Numbered from the stretch's first letter, positions 21,909-32,184 are shown. The stretch is DNA of 64,000 nt from Bifidobacterium canis (GCF_009727065.1 NZ_WNLP01000003.1:62001-126000), one strand, 5' to 3'. Made by a program: numbers and translations. The notes: generated from the letters alone by a model not told the origin.

Positions 21909-23234
21909 TCAGTCGAGCACGTCGAGCTGGGTCGGGATGACCGGCTCGCCACGCATAAGCGACTGCGCGGTAATCGGCAGCTTTGCCAAAGCCTTGGCGT
22001 GGTAGTCCTGCGCAGCCATCAGACCATCGTGCCCGCGGAATTGCGGGTCGATCTCGCCATCCACCACGAAGTCGGTGAGCAGATTCTCCCAGCCTTCGCC
22101 GGGCTGGAACGCGCGCAAAGCGTTAGGGCTGCCGGAGATCACGTGCTCGCAATCCGCCAGCGAATACTCGTAGGAGCGGAACGCGAGCTTCGCGCCGGGA
22201 GCGGTCGCCTTGTCTTTCGACTTCTTCGCGACCGGCTGCATCGTGCCGTCGTTGTTCGCGCGTTCGGTCAGCTTGTAGACCATCGCGCAGGTGGGAGCGC
22301 CGGAGCCGGTCACCAGCTGCGTGCCCACGCCGTAGGAATCGACGGGAGCGGTCTGCAGCGACGCGATCGCATATTCGTCGAGATCGTTCGTCACCGTGAT
22401 CTTTGTGTTCGTAGCACCGAGCGCGTCGAGCTGGTTGCGCACGCGCTGGGCAAGCGCCGCCAGATCACCCGAGTCGATGCGCACTCCACCGAGCTCAGGG
22501 CCCGCAACCTCCACAGCCGTTTTCACAGCCTCTTCGATGTTGTAGGTGTCGACGAGCAGCGTCGTGTTCGTGCCGAGCGCCGCGATCTGAGATTCGAACG
22601 CGTCGCGCTCGCTGTCATGCACCAATGTGAAGCAGTGAGCGGCGGTGCCGATCGCCGGCAGGTCGTAGAGCTTCGCAGCGAGCAGGTTCGCGGTGCCCTT
22701 GAATCCGCCGACGATCGACGCGCGTGCGGCGGCAACGGCGGCCCACTCGTTCGTGCGACGTCCACCCATGTCCATGCACGGGCGGTTCTTCGCGGCGGTC
22801 ACCATGCGCGAAGCGGCGGCGGCGACGGCGGAATCATAATTGAGAATCGACAGAATAAGCGTCTCGAGCAGCGTGCACTCGCCGAACGTTCCCTCGACCT
22901 GCAGAATCGGCGAATTCGGGAAATACACCTCGCCTTCGCGATACCCGCGCACAGAGCCGCTGAAACGGTAGTTCTCCAGCCATTTAACCGTCTCTTTGTC
23001 AACAATGTGACGGTCCGCGAGGAACTTGAGATCGGAGTCGTCGAGATGGAAGTCCTCAAGCGCGTCGAGCAGCCGGCCGATGCCCGCGACCACACCATAG
23101 CGGCGACCCTCCGGCAGATGGCGCGTGAACACCTCGAACACGCACGGGCGGTTCGCCGTGCCGTCTTTCAGCGTCGCGTCGAGCATTGTGTATTCATACA
23201 TGTCGGTCATCAGCGACGGATCAAACACCACCAT
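21909..23234 (-). CDS. pncB: Nicotinate phosphoribosyltransferase
   Basis: Converts nicotinate and PRPP to nicotinate mononucleotide in NAD salvage. The 441-residue protein begins MVVFDPSLMTDMYEYTMLDA and carries GGRRTNEWAAVAAARASIVGGFKGTAN-type sequence, TLLVDTYNIEEAV and LGGVRIDSGDLAALAQ, all typical of the family. It lies just upstream of the aldo/keto reductase on the same strand (12-base gap) and may be cotranscribed. Confidence 0.93.
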   Translation of the reverse strand: MVVFDPSLMTDMYEYTMLDATLKDGTANRPCVFEVFTRHLPEGRRYGVVAGIGRLLDALEDFHLDDSDLKFLADRHIVDKETVKWLENYRFSGSVRGYREGEVYFPNSPILQVEGTFGECTLLETLILSILNYDSAVAAAASRMVTAAKNRPCMDMGGRRTNEWAAVAAARASIVGGFKGTANLLAAKLYDLPAIGTAAHCFTLVHDSERDAFESQIAALGTNTTLLVDTYNIEEAVKTAVEVAGPELGGVRIDSGDLAALAQRVRNQLDALGATNTKITVTNDLDEYAIASLQTAPVDSYGVGTQLVTGSGAPTCAMVYKLTERANNDGTMQPVAKKSKDKATAPGAKLAFRSYEYSLADCEHVISGSPNALRAFQPGEGWENLLTDFVVDGEIDPQFRGHDGLMAAQDYHAKALAKLPITAQSLMRGEPVIPTQLDVLD

Positions 23235-23354
23235 CGGCTCTCTCCTTTTACTTTGCAGCTATGCTTGCGCATTGCGTCTGCGCGAAATACTTTTAGCCTA
23301 GTCGAAGTAGTGCGAAAACGTTTGCCGCGCGTCAGTTCGCGGACGTGCAATGGT

Positions 23355-23360
23355 TACACT
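23355..23360 (+). promoter_or_regulatory. -10-like hexamer, leaderless start of the Pr6Pr-type gene
   Basis: TACACT ends 6 bases before ATG 23367, with no ribosome site between. Confidence 0.45.
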
Positions 23361-23366
23361 GGTGAC

Positions 23367-23986
23367 ATGCGTTATTTTGCGGGAATCTGGCGAATCGCCA
23401 TCGCGGTGCTTTGCTTCATCGGCACATATCCGGCGTGGCAGACCACGAATCTGTGGGTGTTCCTCATGTATCAGATCGGCCTCATCACCGGCGTTGTGAT
23501 GCTGTGGAGCGGCTGTGCGAGCATTCTGCGCGGAGTCCAGCCGCCCGCTTGGTTGCGCGGCTTCACGCTCACCTACGCGTTCGCGCTCGCCGCCGTGCAC
23601 TTCTTCATCACGCCTGCCGCCGAATTCGCCGTGTCCACACAGTTGTTCTACCAATTGAAGGCGCCGATTCTCGCGCTGGTGATCGTGGCGATGCTCGCCG
23701 TCGACTTCTTCGCGTTCGAACCGCACCGCACGTTCAAACCGATCTTCCCGCTGCTGTGGCTCGCGTACCTGCCCGTTTACGTTATTTTCGCGATCGCGCG
23801 CGCTTACTTCTTCCCGCACTCCGGACCAACGCCCACCGCGTACCCATACGACTTTCTCAACGTGACGCACTTCAGTTGGGCAACCAGTGGCGTGTTGTGC
23901 TTGAAATCCTCGCCGTCTACTTGGCCGTTGGCGTGGTGCTCTGCCTGTTCGACCGCGCGCTGCCCGCGAAGGCGGCGGGCGAGTGA
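23367..23986 (+). pseudogene. Pr6Pr family integral membrane protein, frameshift near the C-terminus
   Basis: Six hydrophobic segments in about 206 residues, starting MRYFAGIWRIAIAVLCFIG. The HFFITPAAE motif in segment 3 and the WLAYLPVYVIF segment fit the Pr6Pr membrane family, which has no defined function. The frame breaks after THFSW; adding one G to GGG at 23878-23880 gives FSWGNQWRVVLEILAVYLAVGVVLCLFDRALPA and a stop at 23984-23986, restoring the sixth segment. Without the base the frame runs on antisense-like into the rph promoter, which is implausible. Confidence 0.75.
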
Positions 23987-24055
23987 CGCGCGTCGCGAAC
24001 GCACACATGTTCACCGCACGCCTATTATCGGAGTAGTTGACGAGAGGATACGATC

Positions 24056-24787
24056 ATGACGATTGCACGCGCGGACGGCCGCGCTTATGACGAACTGCGC
24101 CCGGTGCACATCACCCGCGCTTTCACCGACGTTCCCGAAGGATCAGTGCTCATCGAATGCGGCAACACGCGAGTGATGTGTACGGCGACGTTCACGCCCG
24201 GAGTTCCGCGCTGGCGCAAAGACAGCGGGTTGGGCTGGGTGACCGCGGAGTATTCGATGCTTCCGCGCGCCACCGCACAGCGCACCGACCGCGAGTCTGT
24301 GCGCGGCAAGATCGGCGGCCGCACGCACGAGATCAGCCGACTGATCGGCCGCTGTCTGCGTGGTGTGGTCAACATGGAGGCGCTCGGCGAGAACCAGATT
24401 CAGCTCGATTGCGACGTGCTGCAGGCCGACGGCGGCACTCGCACCGCGTCGATCACCGGCGCATACGTGGCGCTCGTCGACGCGCTGCGCTGGGCGAAGG
24501 AGAACGGCAAGATCAAGGCCGTGAGCGACGTGCTGCTCGACAGTGTGTCGGCTGTGTCGGTCGGTGTGATCGACGGCGAACCGATGCTCGACCTGCCATA
24601 CGTTGAGGATTCGCGCGCGATGACCGACATGAACGTGGCGATGACCGGCTCCGGCAAGTTCATTGAGATTCAGGGCACCGCAGAGCATCGCCCGTTCTCG
24701 CGCGACGAGCTCAACGTGCTGCTCGACCTGGCTGCCAAAGGCAATGCCGAGTTGCAGGCGGCTCAGAAGGCTGCGCTGGAGGCTTGA
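24056..24787 (+). CDS. rph: Ribonuclease PH
   Basis: Phosphorolytic 3'-5' exoribonuclease trimming tRNA 3' ends. The 243-residue protein has [17 protein letters not shown] at the N-terminus, [19 protein letters not shown]-like sequence, [19 protein letters not shown] and [16 protein letters not shown] with the catalytic acidic residues, and [16 protein letters not shown] near the end. GAGGA lies 7 bases before ATG 24056. The XTP pyrophosphatase gene follows, a conserved pairing. Confidence 0.96.
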   Translation: MTIARADGRAYDELRPVHITRAFTDVPEGSVLIECGNTRVMCTATFTPGVPRWRKDSGLGWVTAEYSMLPRATAQRTDRESVRGKIGGRTHEISRLIGRCLRGVVNMEALGENQIQLDCDVLQADGGTRTASITGAYVALVDALRWAKENGKIKAVSDVLLDSVSAVSVGVIDGEPMLDLPYVEDSRAMTDMNVAMTGSGKFIEIQGTAEHRPFSRDELNVLLDLAAKGNAELQAAQKAALEA

Positions 24788-24916
24788 CCACCGCTCGTTA
24801 GGGCGTTTTTACTTGAGATTTACTTGGGATTACCTGAATGTGCTTGAGTATTAGACGTTGACTACTAGACTCTGAATAATTCATATTGTTGACCCGCGCA
24901 CATATTTGGGAGTGTT

Positions 24917-25627
24917 ATGAAAATCGTCGTCGCCACGCACAATGAAGGCAAACTGGTGGAAATACGCGAGATTCTCGCTGACGAACTCGGCGACCTCGCC
25001 AACAAGATCGAACTCGTGTCTGCCGGTTCGCTGAACCTGCCCGACCCGGTGGAGACCGGCGTCACGTTCCAAGAGAACGCATTGCTCAAGGCTCGTTTCG
25101 TGGCACAGCGCACCGGATTGCCGGCGATCGCCGACGATTCCGGACTCATTGTGGACGTGATGGGCAACGCTCCGGGCATCCTTTCCGCTCGTTGGGCAGG
25201 CAAGCACGGCGATGACGAGGCGAATCTCAATCTGTTGCTCGCGCAAATCGAAGATATTCCAGACGATGACCGCACTGCGCGCTTCCGCTGCGCCGCCTGC
25301 TTGGTGGAGCCGATCACCAGCGAGGAAGACACCGCGGATTATCGTTCCGGAGACGATTTCGACGACGGCGACGGCATGGAAGATGTGCGCGAAACCGTTG
25401 TGGTGGGCGAGATGCCAGGCACGATCGTGCGCCACCCGCACGGCACCAACGGTTTCGGCTACGACCCGATCTTCCTGCCGGATGATCAGCCGTTGTCTGC
25501 CGTGCAGAACGGCGAGCTGCTGACGTCCGCGGAGATGACGCCCGAGCAGAAGAACGCGATTTCGCACCGCGGCAAGGCGTTGCGCGCGCTTGTGCCGGCG
25601 ATTCGCGATCTCGTTGAAAACGAATAA
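24917..25627 (+). CDS. rdgB: XTP/dITP diphosphatase (RdgB/Ham1)
   Basis: House-cleaning enzyme hydrolysing ITP, dITP and XTP to monophosphates. MKIVVATHNEGKLVEIREIL gives the (T/S)HNxxK motif, and LPAIADDSGLIVDVMGNAPGILSARWAG carries the catalytic DDSG. GTNGFGYDPIFLPDD and AISHRGKALRAL complete the active site. At 236 residues it exceeds the usual ~200 because of an acidic insert around residues 135-165 (EDTADYRSGDDFDDGDG). GGGAG precedes the ATG. It follows rph. Confidence 0.95.
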   Translation: MKIVVATHNEGKLVEIREILADELGDLANKIELVSAGSLNLPDPVETGVTFQENALLKARFVAQRTGLPAIADDSGLIVDVMGNAPGILSARWAGKHGDDEANLNLLLAQIEDIPDDDRTARFRCAACLVEPITSEEDTADYRSGDDFDDGDGMEDVRETVVVGEMPGTIVRHPHGTNGFGYDPIFLPDDQPLSAVQNGELLTSAEMTPEQKNAISHRGKALRALVPAIRDLVENE

Positions 25628-25714
25628 TCAATAATCAAATATCACATACAAATAATAGAAAACATAGTATTCGCTCAAACGGCATAACCGACGACGCGTA
25701 TATCGAGGAAAATA

Positions 25715-26983
25715 ATGCGGCAATTCGCTTTTGAAGAAGTAACCGAGCAAGAGTTCCGTGAATTCAGCGAGCACTCGCCACAGTCGAACTTTCAGCAGAC
25801 AGTGCAGATGGCGAAATTGCGTCGTATGTATGGCGCGCAAGTTGATTTGGTGGCGATGCGCGAAGACGGCGTGATCAAAGCCGGTGCAGTGCTCATCACT
25901 CATGGTGATGGGCTGTCGAAGTTCTGCAACGTGGTCAATGGGCCACTGTGCGACTACGATGACGCCGAGCTGACGCGCGCGTTCCTCGGTAAGCTCAGCG
26001 AGTTCGCGAAGAAGAAGCACGCGGTTCATCTCGACATCTCGCCGGAGGAGCCATACAGAATTCGCGACGATCACGGCAACGCTCTGCCTGACGATAACGG
26101 TGGCGCACCGAATACGCGTATGATGCGCAATGTGGCCGACGCTGGATTCGAGCACGCTGGTTTCGTGCGCGGCTACACGGCGACGGTGCGCTGGCGTTTC
26201 ATGAAAGACATGCGTGGACTCGGTGACGAGAAATCGTTGCTCGAATCATATTCGAAGCGCACGCAGTGGAGCATCAAACGTGCACGTTCGATGGGTGTGC
26301 GCGTGCGCGAGATCGGCCTCGACGAACTCGACACGTTTGCGAAAATCGAGCAGCAGACTGCGGAACGCAGGAATTTTGAATATCGCGGAGAACAGTATTT
26401 CCGCCGGTTTGCGAAGTGCTTCGGTAGCAATGTGCGCTTCATGCTCGCCGAAATCGACACTGCGGAATATCAGCAGTCGATGCAACGCAAGGCGGATGAT
26501 CTGCAGGCACTGGTGAGCGGGCTCGAAGAGAAGATCACGAAGCGCGAGACGACGAAGCTGCGCCGCCGTTTGAACGAGGAGTCGAGCAATCTCGCCGCCG
26601 CGCAGAAAAGGTTGGCGGAAGCGAACGAACTGGTTGCGAAGGGCGATCTGATTCCTGCCGCCGCATCGATGTTCGTGTTGAGCGAGCGCGAAGTCGTGTA
26701 TCTGTTCTCAGGCAGTGTGGAAGAATACAAGCCGTTCTATGCGTCTGCGCTCATTCAGCACGAGGCGATGCTGCGCTATTGCGTGGAAAGCGGCGTTAAA
26801 CAATATGATTTCTATGGTATCGACGGCATTTTCGACGATCCGCATTCCGAAGGACGCGGTGTGCTCGAATTCAAGCAGGGATTCAATGGCTACGTGGTCG
26901 AGATGCCGGGTGAGTTCATGAAGATTCTGAGACCGGGCGTCTACAAGCTCGAACAGTTCGCACACAAGCTGCTGCGCCGATAA
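25715..26983 (+). CDS. FemAB-family aminoacyltransferase (peptidoglycan interpeptide bridge)
   Basis: A 422-residue Fem-type protein with two GNAT-like domains and a helical insert (about 248-310, KRETTKLRRRLNEESSNLAAA), the seryl-tRNA-synthetase-like coiled coil of the family. N-terminal landmarks are SPQSNFQQTVQMAKLRRMYG and LDISPEEPYRIRD; the C-terminus has YDFYGIDGIFDDPHSEGRGV-type sequence. These enzymes transfer amino acids from aminoacyl-tRNA onto the lipid II stem peptide. The amino acid added here cannot be read from sequence. GAGGA precedes ATG 25715. Confidence 0.9.
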   Translation: MRQFAFEEVTEQEFREFSEHSPQSNFQQTVQMAKLRRMYGAQVDLVAMREDGVIKAGAVLITHGDGLSKFCNVVNGPLCDYDDAELTRAFLGKLSEFAKKKHAVHLDISPEEPYRIRDDHGNALPDDNGGAPNTRMMRNVADAGFEHAGFVRGYTATVRWRFMKDMRGLGDEKSLLESYSKRTQWSIKRARSMGVRVREIGLDELDTFAKIEQQTAERRNFEYRGEQYFRRFAKCFGSNVRFMLAEIDTAEYQQSMQRKADDLQALVSGLEEKITKRETTKLRRRLNEESSNLAAAQKRLAEANELVAKGDLIPAAASMFVLSEREVVYLFSGSVEEYKPFYASALIQHEAMLRYCVESGVKQYDFYGIDGIFDDPHSEGRGVLEFKQGFNGYVVEMPGEFMKILRPGVYKLEQFAHKLLRR

Positions 26984-27031
26984 CCGATAATTGGCGGATG
27001 TCGCACGCGGAGTTTTGCCGCGCGAATTGCG

Positions 27032-28042
27032 TCAGATGAGGCCGGCGGTGATGAGCGTGTGCGCGCCGGTCATCAGCACCAAACTGATCACCGCGCTCAG
27101 CGACAGCGTGAAGCCTGCGAGACGCGCGTTGCCGAGCACTTCGTCGGTGAACAGCGTGGAGAAGACGGCGACCGGGGCGAGGCAGCACATCATCGTCGCT
27201 TCGCGGATCATCGGGCTGAACGGCAGCAGGAACCAAGCGGCGCAGGCGAACGCGATGCCGAAAGGCAAGCGCCAGGCGAGCACGCGCAACACTTCCAATG
27301 TGTCGTGTTTGCTGGCGGGAAGATCCATCATCATGCCCACCATCAGCATCGCGAAGAACGCGTTCGCGTTCGAGAACGGGTGGAACAGCGCGGCGACCCA
27401 CTCGGGCAGCGACCAGCCACAGAGCGTGATCACGATCATCAGCACGTAGGTGTCGAACGGCACCGAACCGACGAAGCCTTTGAGAATCGTGCGGCGAAGG
27501 GCACGGTGCGCAAGTCGTTTGGCGTCTTTGTCGGTCGGTTTCGTGTATGGCAGCGTTGGAGCCTCGCCAGCGCCTTGCTCCGCCAGCGTTTTTCCGGGAT
27601 GAATATGCAGTAGCGTCTGCGTCATCACATTCGTGCCGGCAGCCACCATGATGCAGTTGCCGATGTCGAACATCGCGGCGGGCACAACCGCCTGCGCGCC
27701 CAGAAACGCCTGCACCACCGGGAAGCAGAAGCAGCCGATGTTGAGCCCTGATGCGTTCAGCATAAGAAACGCGCGTTCGGTGACGGGGGAGTGGCGGGTG
27801 GCGGTGAAAATCACCAACACCGGAATGAGCGCCACGATGAAGCCGAACAGCGAGAGCCACAGCAGTGAACGGTCGTGCGGATTCGTGGCGAACGAATACA
27901 CGATCGCGCCCGGCAGCACGAGGTCGAACAGCGCCACCTGAATCACGCGGTAGTCACGTGGTTTGAACAGTCCGCCGCGCTTGAACAAGTAGCCGGTGAT
28001 GATGATGCACAGCAGGGCAATCGGTTGTAGCAGAGTCAACAT
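27032..28042 (-). CDS. AEC family permease (auxin efflux carrier type)
   Basis: About ten hydrophobic segments in 336 residues, starting MLTLLQPIALLCIIITGYLFKRGG. The N-terminal and C-terminal halves repeat the same five-helix plan (FCFPVVQAFLGAQAVVPAA; TMMCCLAPVAVFSTLFTDEV), as in AEC transporters such as malate or malonate permeases. A hydrophilic loop with acidic and basic residues lies at about 165-210. I choose ATG 28042 since the longer frame would run through the tRNA-Leu gene. Substrate unknown. Confidence 0.82.
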   Translation of the reverse strand: MLTLLQPIALLCIIITGYLFKRGGLFKPRDYRVIQVALFDLVLPGAIVYSFATNPHDRSLLWLSLFGFIVALIPVLVIFTATRHSPVTERAFLMLNASGLNIGCFCFPVVQAFLGAQAVVPAAMFDIGNCIMVAAGTNVMTQTLLHIHPGKTLAEQGAGEAPTLPYTKPTDKDAKRLAHRALRRTILKGFVGSVPFDTYVLMIVITLCGWSLPEWVAALFHPFSNANAFFAMLMVGMMMDLPASKHDTLEVLRVLAWRLPFGIAFACAAWFLLPFSPMIREATMMCCLAPVAVFSTLFTDEVLGNARLAGFTLSLSAVISLVLMTGAHTLITAGLI

Positions 28043-28086
28043 AACGGTTCTGAGCTTACGCCGAACCCTGTCGTGAAGCGCGAAAG

Positions 28087-28168
28087 TGCGCGAGATGGGA
28101 CTCGAACCCACACGACCGAAGTCACAGGAACCTAAATCCTGCGCGGCTACCAATTACGCCACTCGCGC
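28087..28168 (-). tRNA. tRNA-Leu (anticodon TAG)
   Basis: On the minus strand the acceptor stem GCGCGAG pairs with CTCGCGC, the anticodon stem GCAGG/CCTGT encloses ATTTAGGT with anticodon TAG, and a long variable arm (GTGACTTCGGTCGT) marks a class II tRNA. T-arm GGTTCGAGTCCC. CCA is not encoded. Confidence 0.96.
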
Positions 28169-28222
28169 GTGCCGGACTGCGCCGGATATACAAAACCCTA
28201 GGCGGCGAAGCGTCTAGGGTGA

Positions 28223-28298
28223 TGGAGCCACTTGACAGAATCGAACTGTCGACCTGCTCATTACGAGTGAGCCGCTCTACCGACTGAGCTAAAGTGGC
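28223..28298 (-). tRNA. tRNA-Thr (anticodon CGT)
   Basis: Acceptor GCCACTT pairs with AAGTGGC; anticodon arm CTCACTCGTAATGAG gives CGT; T-loop GTTCGATTC. The 3' CCA is encoded in the DNA (28223-28225). Confidence 0.96.
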
Positions 28299-28444
28299 AC
28301 ATGCTTAGTGCACAAGAAATAGAGTATAGCGTAAGTCCCAGAAATCTGTGTCGGCGTGTCGCTTACGTTTCTGCCGCGTATATATGGGCGGTGGAGAGCG
28401 GGACTTGGCGACTCTTATGTTGTGACGCTTATGTGAGTGCGTTC

Positions 28445-28602
28445 CCAAGTGCTGGCGCGAGGGTATTTCGCTTATGAGGAGACATTATGCGCCCGTTCGG
28501 CAAGTACAATCGCTGAAAAACGTTGAAATGCCGTCACCTATACACGCGTATACGCCCAGTAATGTCTCTTCGTAAGCGAAATACCTCCACGCCGGCATTT
28601 GG
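28445..28602. mobile_element. MITE-like palindromic element, family B copy 1
   Basis: Terminal inverted repeats GGTATTTCGCTTATGAGGAG (28462) and its near complement ending GAAATACC (28585), inside an outer stem CCAAGTGCTGGCG / CGCCGGCATTTGG. The interior is closely similar to the copy at 43231-43383. No coding frame. It fills the gap between the tRNAs and manC. Confidence 0.75.
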
Positions 28603-28668
28603 TACGCGATCACTTCCATATATGTCACTTGCACATATGACGGTAAGAGGGGAATAGGGGAGCGGCGG

Positions 28669-28674
28669 TAGAAT
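28669..28674 (+). promoter_or_regulatory. -10 hexamer of a leaderless manC promoter
   Basis: TAGAAT, 7 bases before ATG 28682, with no ribosome site between. Confidence 0.5.
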
Positions 28675-28681
28675 TGTGGGC

Positions 28682-29893
28682 ATGAGCAACGGATTCGACG
28701 ATTTTTACGCCATCATTCCCGCAGGCGGCACCGGCACGCGCCTTTGGCCACTGAGCCGTGAAGCCAAGCCAAAGTTCCTGTTCGATCTGCTTGGGCAGGG
28801 TCGCACGCTTATTCAATCGACCTTCGACAGGTTGGCCGCCATCGCTGGCATGGACCACGTGTGCATCAGCACAGGTGAGCGTCATGTCGCCGCAGTCGAG
28901 GAGCAGCTGCCGGAAGTCGCGCCGGAGCATATTTTCGCAGAGCCCGCGCCGCGCGATTCCACCGCCGCCATCGCGCTCGCCACGGCAGTGCTCGCGCGCA
29001 GGCACGGTAACAACATCGTCGTCGGATCATTCGCCGCAGACCATGTGATCCGCGGCAAAGTCGCGTTCGTCGACGCGGTTCGCCAAGCCGTCGAAACCGC
29101 GCGTGCCGGCTACATCACCACAATCGGCATCGCCGCGTCGCGCCCATCCACCGCGTTCGGCTACATTCACGAGGGGCAGTCGCTCGCCGACGAGATCCCC
29201 GACGCTCCAGACGCGTGCATAGTCGAGCGGTTCGTTGAGAAGCCGAACGCGGCGACCGCGCAAGCGTATTTGTCAACCGGCGAATATCGTTGGAATGCCG
29301 GCATGTTCGTGATGCGCGCGGATGTGCTGCTCGATCATCTGCATCAATACAAGCCGCAGCTCGCGCGTGCAATCGACGCCATTGCAGACGCGATCATCGA
29401 AGATGACCGCGCACTCGCGCAAGCTCAGGCGGAGGCGCACGAGCGCGGTGAAAACGCGCGCGAAACAGTTGATGTGGCGGATTTCCACGAGCATCGCGAC
29501 GCCGCAATGAACAAATACTGGCAGTCGTTGGAGAAAATCGCGTTTGACTACGCCGTCGCCGAGCCACTCTCCGTGGAGGGCGGCGTCGCTATGATCCCAG
29601 GTGATTTCGGGTGGGACGACATCGGCGATTTCAACTCGGTCGCCGCGCTGCTGCCGAGCGTGAACGAGCGCAATCTCAAGGTGCTCGGCAATCCCGACCA
29701 AGTGGTGACGCTCGACTCCGCCGGCGACATCGTGGTGCCCGACGCCAACCGCACGGTGACGCTGCTTGGCGTGAACGACATGGTTGTGGTCGATACTCCC
29801 GACGCACTGCTCATCGCGCCTCGCGCACGTAGCCAGGAAGTCAAATCCATGGTGAAAATGCTCGACGAGTCAGGGCGAGAAGATCTGCTCTGA
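28682..29893 (+). CDS. manC: Mannose-1-phosphate guanylyltransferase
   Basis: Makes GDP-mannose from GTP and mannose-1-phosphate for glycan or glycolipid synthesis. The nucleotidyltransferase signature IPAGGTGTRLWPLSREAKPK is at about residues 14-33, FVEKPNAATAQAYL near 185 and YRWNAGMFVMRADVLL near 205. The last ~100 residues form the left-handed beta-helix repeat domain (LDSAGDIVVPDANRTVTLLG). No isomerase domain is fused, so this is the ~400-residue monofunctional form. ATG 28682 fits the leaderless promoter; a GTG two codons upstream is possible. No mannosyl genes adjoin. Confidence 0.93.
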   Translation: MSNGFDDFYAIIPAGGTGTRLWPLSREAKPKFLFDLLGQGRTLIQSTFDRLAAIAGMDHVCISTGERHVAAVEEQLPEVAPEHIFAEPAPRDSTAAIALATAVLARRHGNNIVVGSFAADHVIRGKVAFVDAVRQAVETARAGYITTIGIAASRPSTAFGYIHEGQSLADEIPDAPDACIVERFVEKPNAATAQAYLSTGEYRWNAGMFVMRADVLLDHLHQYKPQLARAIDAIADAIIEDDRALAQAQAEAHERGENARETVDVADFHEHRDAAMNKYWQSLEKIAFDYAVAEPLSVEGGVAMIPGDFGWDDIGDFNSVAALLPSVNERNLKVLGNPDQVVTLDSAGDIVVPDANRTVTLLGVNDMVVVDTPDALLIAPRARSQEVKSMVKMLDESGREDLL

Positions 29894-29959
29894 GCGCGCG
29901 CCGAGCTGCCGAACATCTGTTTTGCAAACGATGTCACAGCGAAATCGCACATTTCTCAT

Positions 29960-29991
29960 GTGAGTTTCTGAGCCAACGTTCAGAAACTCAC
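29960..29991 (+). terminator. Stem-loop downstream of manC
   Basis: GTGAGTTTCTGA (29960-29971) pairs perfectly with TCAGAAACTCAC (29980-29991). No strong T run follows. The rest of the gap to pgi presumably holds its promoter. Confidence 0.6.
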
Positions 29992-30169
29992 AGTATGCTC
30001 GAGAAAATATAGTAATGCGCGGCGTGACTGTCGTATTTTATGAGTATTGTGAAGACCGATGATTGACTGCAAACGTATGCCTAGATACCCGCAGTGAGTA
30101 CTCGAGTGACTGCTCGCGGCGCGGGTGAGGGATCCGCAGTTATTTATCTGATGATGAAAGGAAAATCGT

Positions 30170-31867
30170 ATGGCAATCAATCCGCCAGTTGACGCCACGA
30201 CCACCGAGGCGTGGGGCAAGCTGCAGAAGCACTATGACGAGCTGCAGGCCCAGGGAATCGACCTCAAGAAGTGGTTCAATGATGATCCGAACCGTGTGGA
30301 TGCCCTGTCGTTCGACGTCGGCACCCTGCGTTTCGACTTCTCCAAGAACTTGATCAAGCCGGAGACCATCAAGCTGTTCGCCGAGCTCGCCGACGAAGTG
30401 CACCTCGCACAGCGCACGAAAGACATGTATTCCGGCGTGCACATCAACAACACCGAGGATCGTGCCGTGCTGCACACCGCTCTGCGCCGCGAAGCCTCCG
30501 ATGAGGGCAAGCTGATCGTTGACGGTCAGGACGTCGTCAAGGACGTGCGTGAAACCCTCGATCGCATGTATGCGTTCGCCGACAAGGTTCGCTCCGGCGA
30601 ATGGAAGGGCGTGACCGGCAAGGAAATCGAAACCGTCGTCAACATCGGCATCGGCGGCTCCGACCTGGGCCCAGTCATGGTGTATGAGGCACTCAAGCCA
30701 TACGCCGACGCTGGCATCAAGGCTCGCTACATTTCGAACATCGACCCGAACGACATCGCCGAGAAGACCCGCGACCTCGATCCAGAGACCACGCTGTTCG
30801 TGGTCGTCTCCAAGACCTTCGGCACGCTCGAGACGCTCACCAACGCTCGCGAAGCCCGCGCCTGGCTGCTCGAAGAGCTTCAGGCATCCGGCGCCATCGA
30901 CGGCTCCGATGCACAGAACGCCGAAGCCGTTGAGAAGCACTTCGTCGCTGTGTCGACCAACCTTGAGCGCGTCAAGGAATTCGGCATCGACCCGAAGAAC
31001 GCCTTCGGCTTCTGGGATTGGGTTGGTGGCCGTTACTCCGTCGACTCCGCAGTCGGCCTGACCCTCGCCATCGTCTTCGGCCCAGCACGCTTCGAGGAGT
31101 TCCTCGCAGGCTTCCGTGAGGTCGACAAGTACTTTGCGCAGACGCCGTTCGAGAAGAACGCCGTCGTGATCATGGGCATGATCAACGTGTGGTACCGCAA
31201 CTTCTTCAAGGTCGCCTCCCACGCCGTGCTCCCATACGACCAGTACCTGCACCGCTTCCCGGCGTATCTGCAGCAGCTGACGATGGAATCCAACGGCAAG
31301 TCCGTGCGTTGGGATGGCACCCCGGTCACCACCGAAACCGGTGAGATCTTCTGGGGCGAGCCAGGCACCAACGGCCAGCACGCCTTCTACCAGCTCATTC
31401 ACCAGGGCACTCAGCTGATCCCAGCCGACTTCATCGCGTTCGCGAACACCCCGAACCCGCTCAAGGACGGCGATCAGGATATGCATGAGCTGCTGCTCGG
31501 CAACTACTTCGCCCAGACCAAGGCTCTCGCGTTCGGCAAGACCGCTGACGAAGTGCGCGCTGAAGGCACTCCTGAAGACATCGTTCCAGCTCGCGTGTTC
31601 ACCGGCAACCGCCCAACCACGTCGATCATGGGCGTCCGTCTCGACGCATTCGCACTCGGCGAGCTCATCTCCCTCTACGAGATGATCACCTTCGTCGAAG
31701 GCACGGTCTGGGGCCTCGACTCCTACGATCAGTGGGGCGTTGAGCTCGGCAAGCAGCTCGCCAAGCAGATCACTCCGGCGATCTCGCAGGATGACGACGC
31801 TCTCGCCGCTCAGGATGCTTCGACCCGCAGCCTGATCAACTTCTACCGTGAGGTTCGCGAGTTCTGA
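30170..31867 (+). CDS. pgi: Glucose-6-phosphate isomerase
   Basis: Interconverts glucose-6-phosphate and fructose-6-phosphate, feeding the fructose-6-phosphate shunt in bifidobacteria. The 565-residue product is full length; signatures are [19 protein letters not shown] (about 160-180), [17 protein letters not shown], the catalytic Glu/His region [20 protein letters not shown], and [27 protein letters not shown] precedes ATG 30170. Codon use is strongly biased to C-ending codons, suggesting high expression. Confidence 0.97.
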   Translation: MAINPPVDATTTEAWGKLQKHYDELQAQGIDLKKWFNDDPNRVDALSFDVGTLRFDFSKNLIKPETIKLFAELADEVHLAQRTKDMYSGVHINNTEDRAVLHTALRREASDEGKLIVDGQDVVKDVRETLDRMYAFADKVRSGEWKGVTGKEIETVVNIGIGGSDLGPVMVYEALKPYADAGIKARYISNIDPNDIAEKTRDLDPETTLFVVVSKTFGTLETLTNAREARAWLLEELQASGAIDGSDAQNAEAVEKHFVAVSTNLERVKEFGIDPKNAFGFWDWVGGRYSVDSAVGLTLAIVFGPARFEEFLAGFREVDKYFAQTPFEKNAVVIMGMINVWYRNFFKVASHAVLPYDQYLHRFPAYLQQLTMESNGKSVRWDGTPVTTETGEIFWGEPGTNGQHAFYQLIHQGTQLIPADFIAFANTPNPLKDGDQDMHELLLGNYFAQTKALAFGKTADEVRAEGTPEDIVPARVFTGNRPTTSIMGVRLDAFALGELISLYEMITFVEGTVWGLDSYDQWGVELGKQLAKQITPAISQDDDALAAQDASTRSLINFYREVREF

Positions 31868-31927
31868 TCGCTCAGATTCGCATACTTTCGCACATTGCTG
31901 CCGTCGCGTGAGCGGCGGCAGCGCTCT

Positions 31928-31972
31928 AAACAGTGTCCGGCACCGCGTAAGCGGTTGCCGGACACTGTTTTT
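31928..31972 (+). terminator. Terminator of pgi
   Basis: AAACAGTGTCCGGCA (31928-31942) pairs with TGCCGGACACTGTTT (31956-31970), followed by T residues. Confidence 0.9.
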
Positions 31973-32009
31973 GCGCAGCTCCCATCTCGCACCCTGCTTT
32001 GTCTCCCTC

Positions 32010-32137
32010 ATTTTGCTGGCGGGGATATAAAACTCTTGCACCCTCAAGTAATCCGCAATCTATTTCGTTGAAAAATAGCGGTTTTCTCAGCTCATATACA
32101 TGCGCATAGTTGCGTTTTATATCCCCACCAGCAAAAT
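32010..32137. mobile_element. MITE-like hairpin element, family A copy 1
   Basis: A 128-bp element with ends ATTTTGCTGGCGGGGATATA and TATATCCCCACCAGCAAAAT. The interior carries ATTTCGTTGAAAAATAGCGG, also found in the copies at 59819-59945 and 61876-62001. No coding frame. Confidence 0.8.
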
Positions 32138-32184
32138 AGGGGGAGTGGAGTGTGCGAACAGCGATGGAATCCACGGGATTGTAT

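Noticed and set aside
21780-24059. A 759-codon plus-strand open frame
   Set aside because: Most of it is the antisense of the nicotinate phosphoribosyltransferase gene; only the last part (from 23367) is the real membrane protein.
28043-28153. N-terminal extension of the AEC permease at 27.0 kb
   Set aside because: It would be translated through the tRNA-Leu gene; ATG 28042 gives the normal family length.
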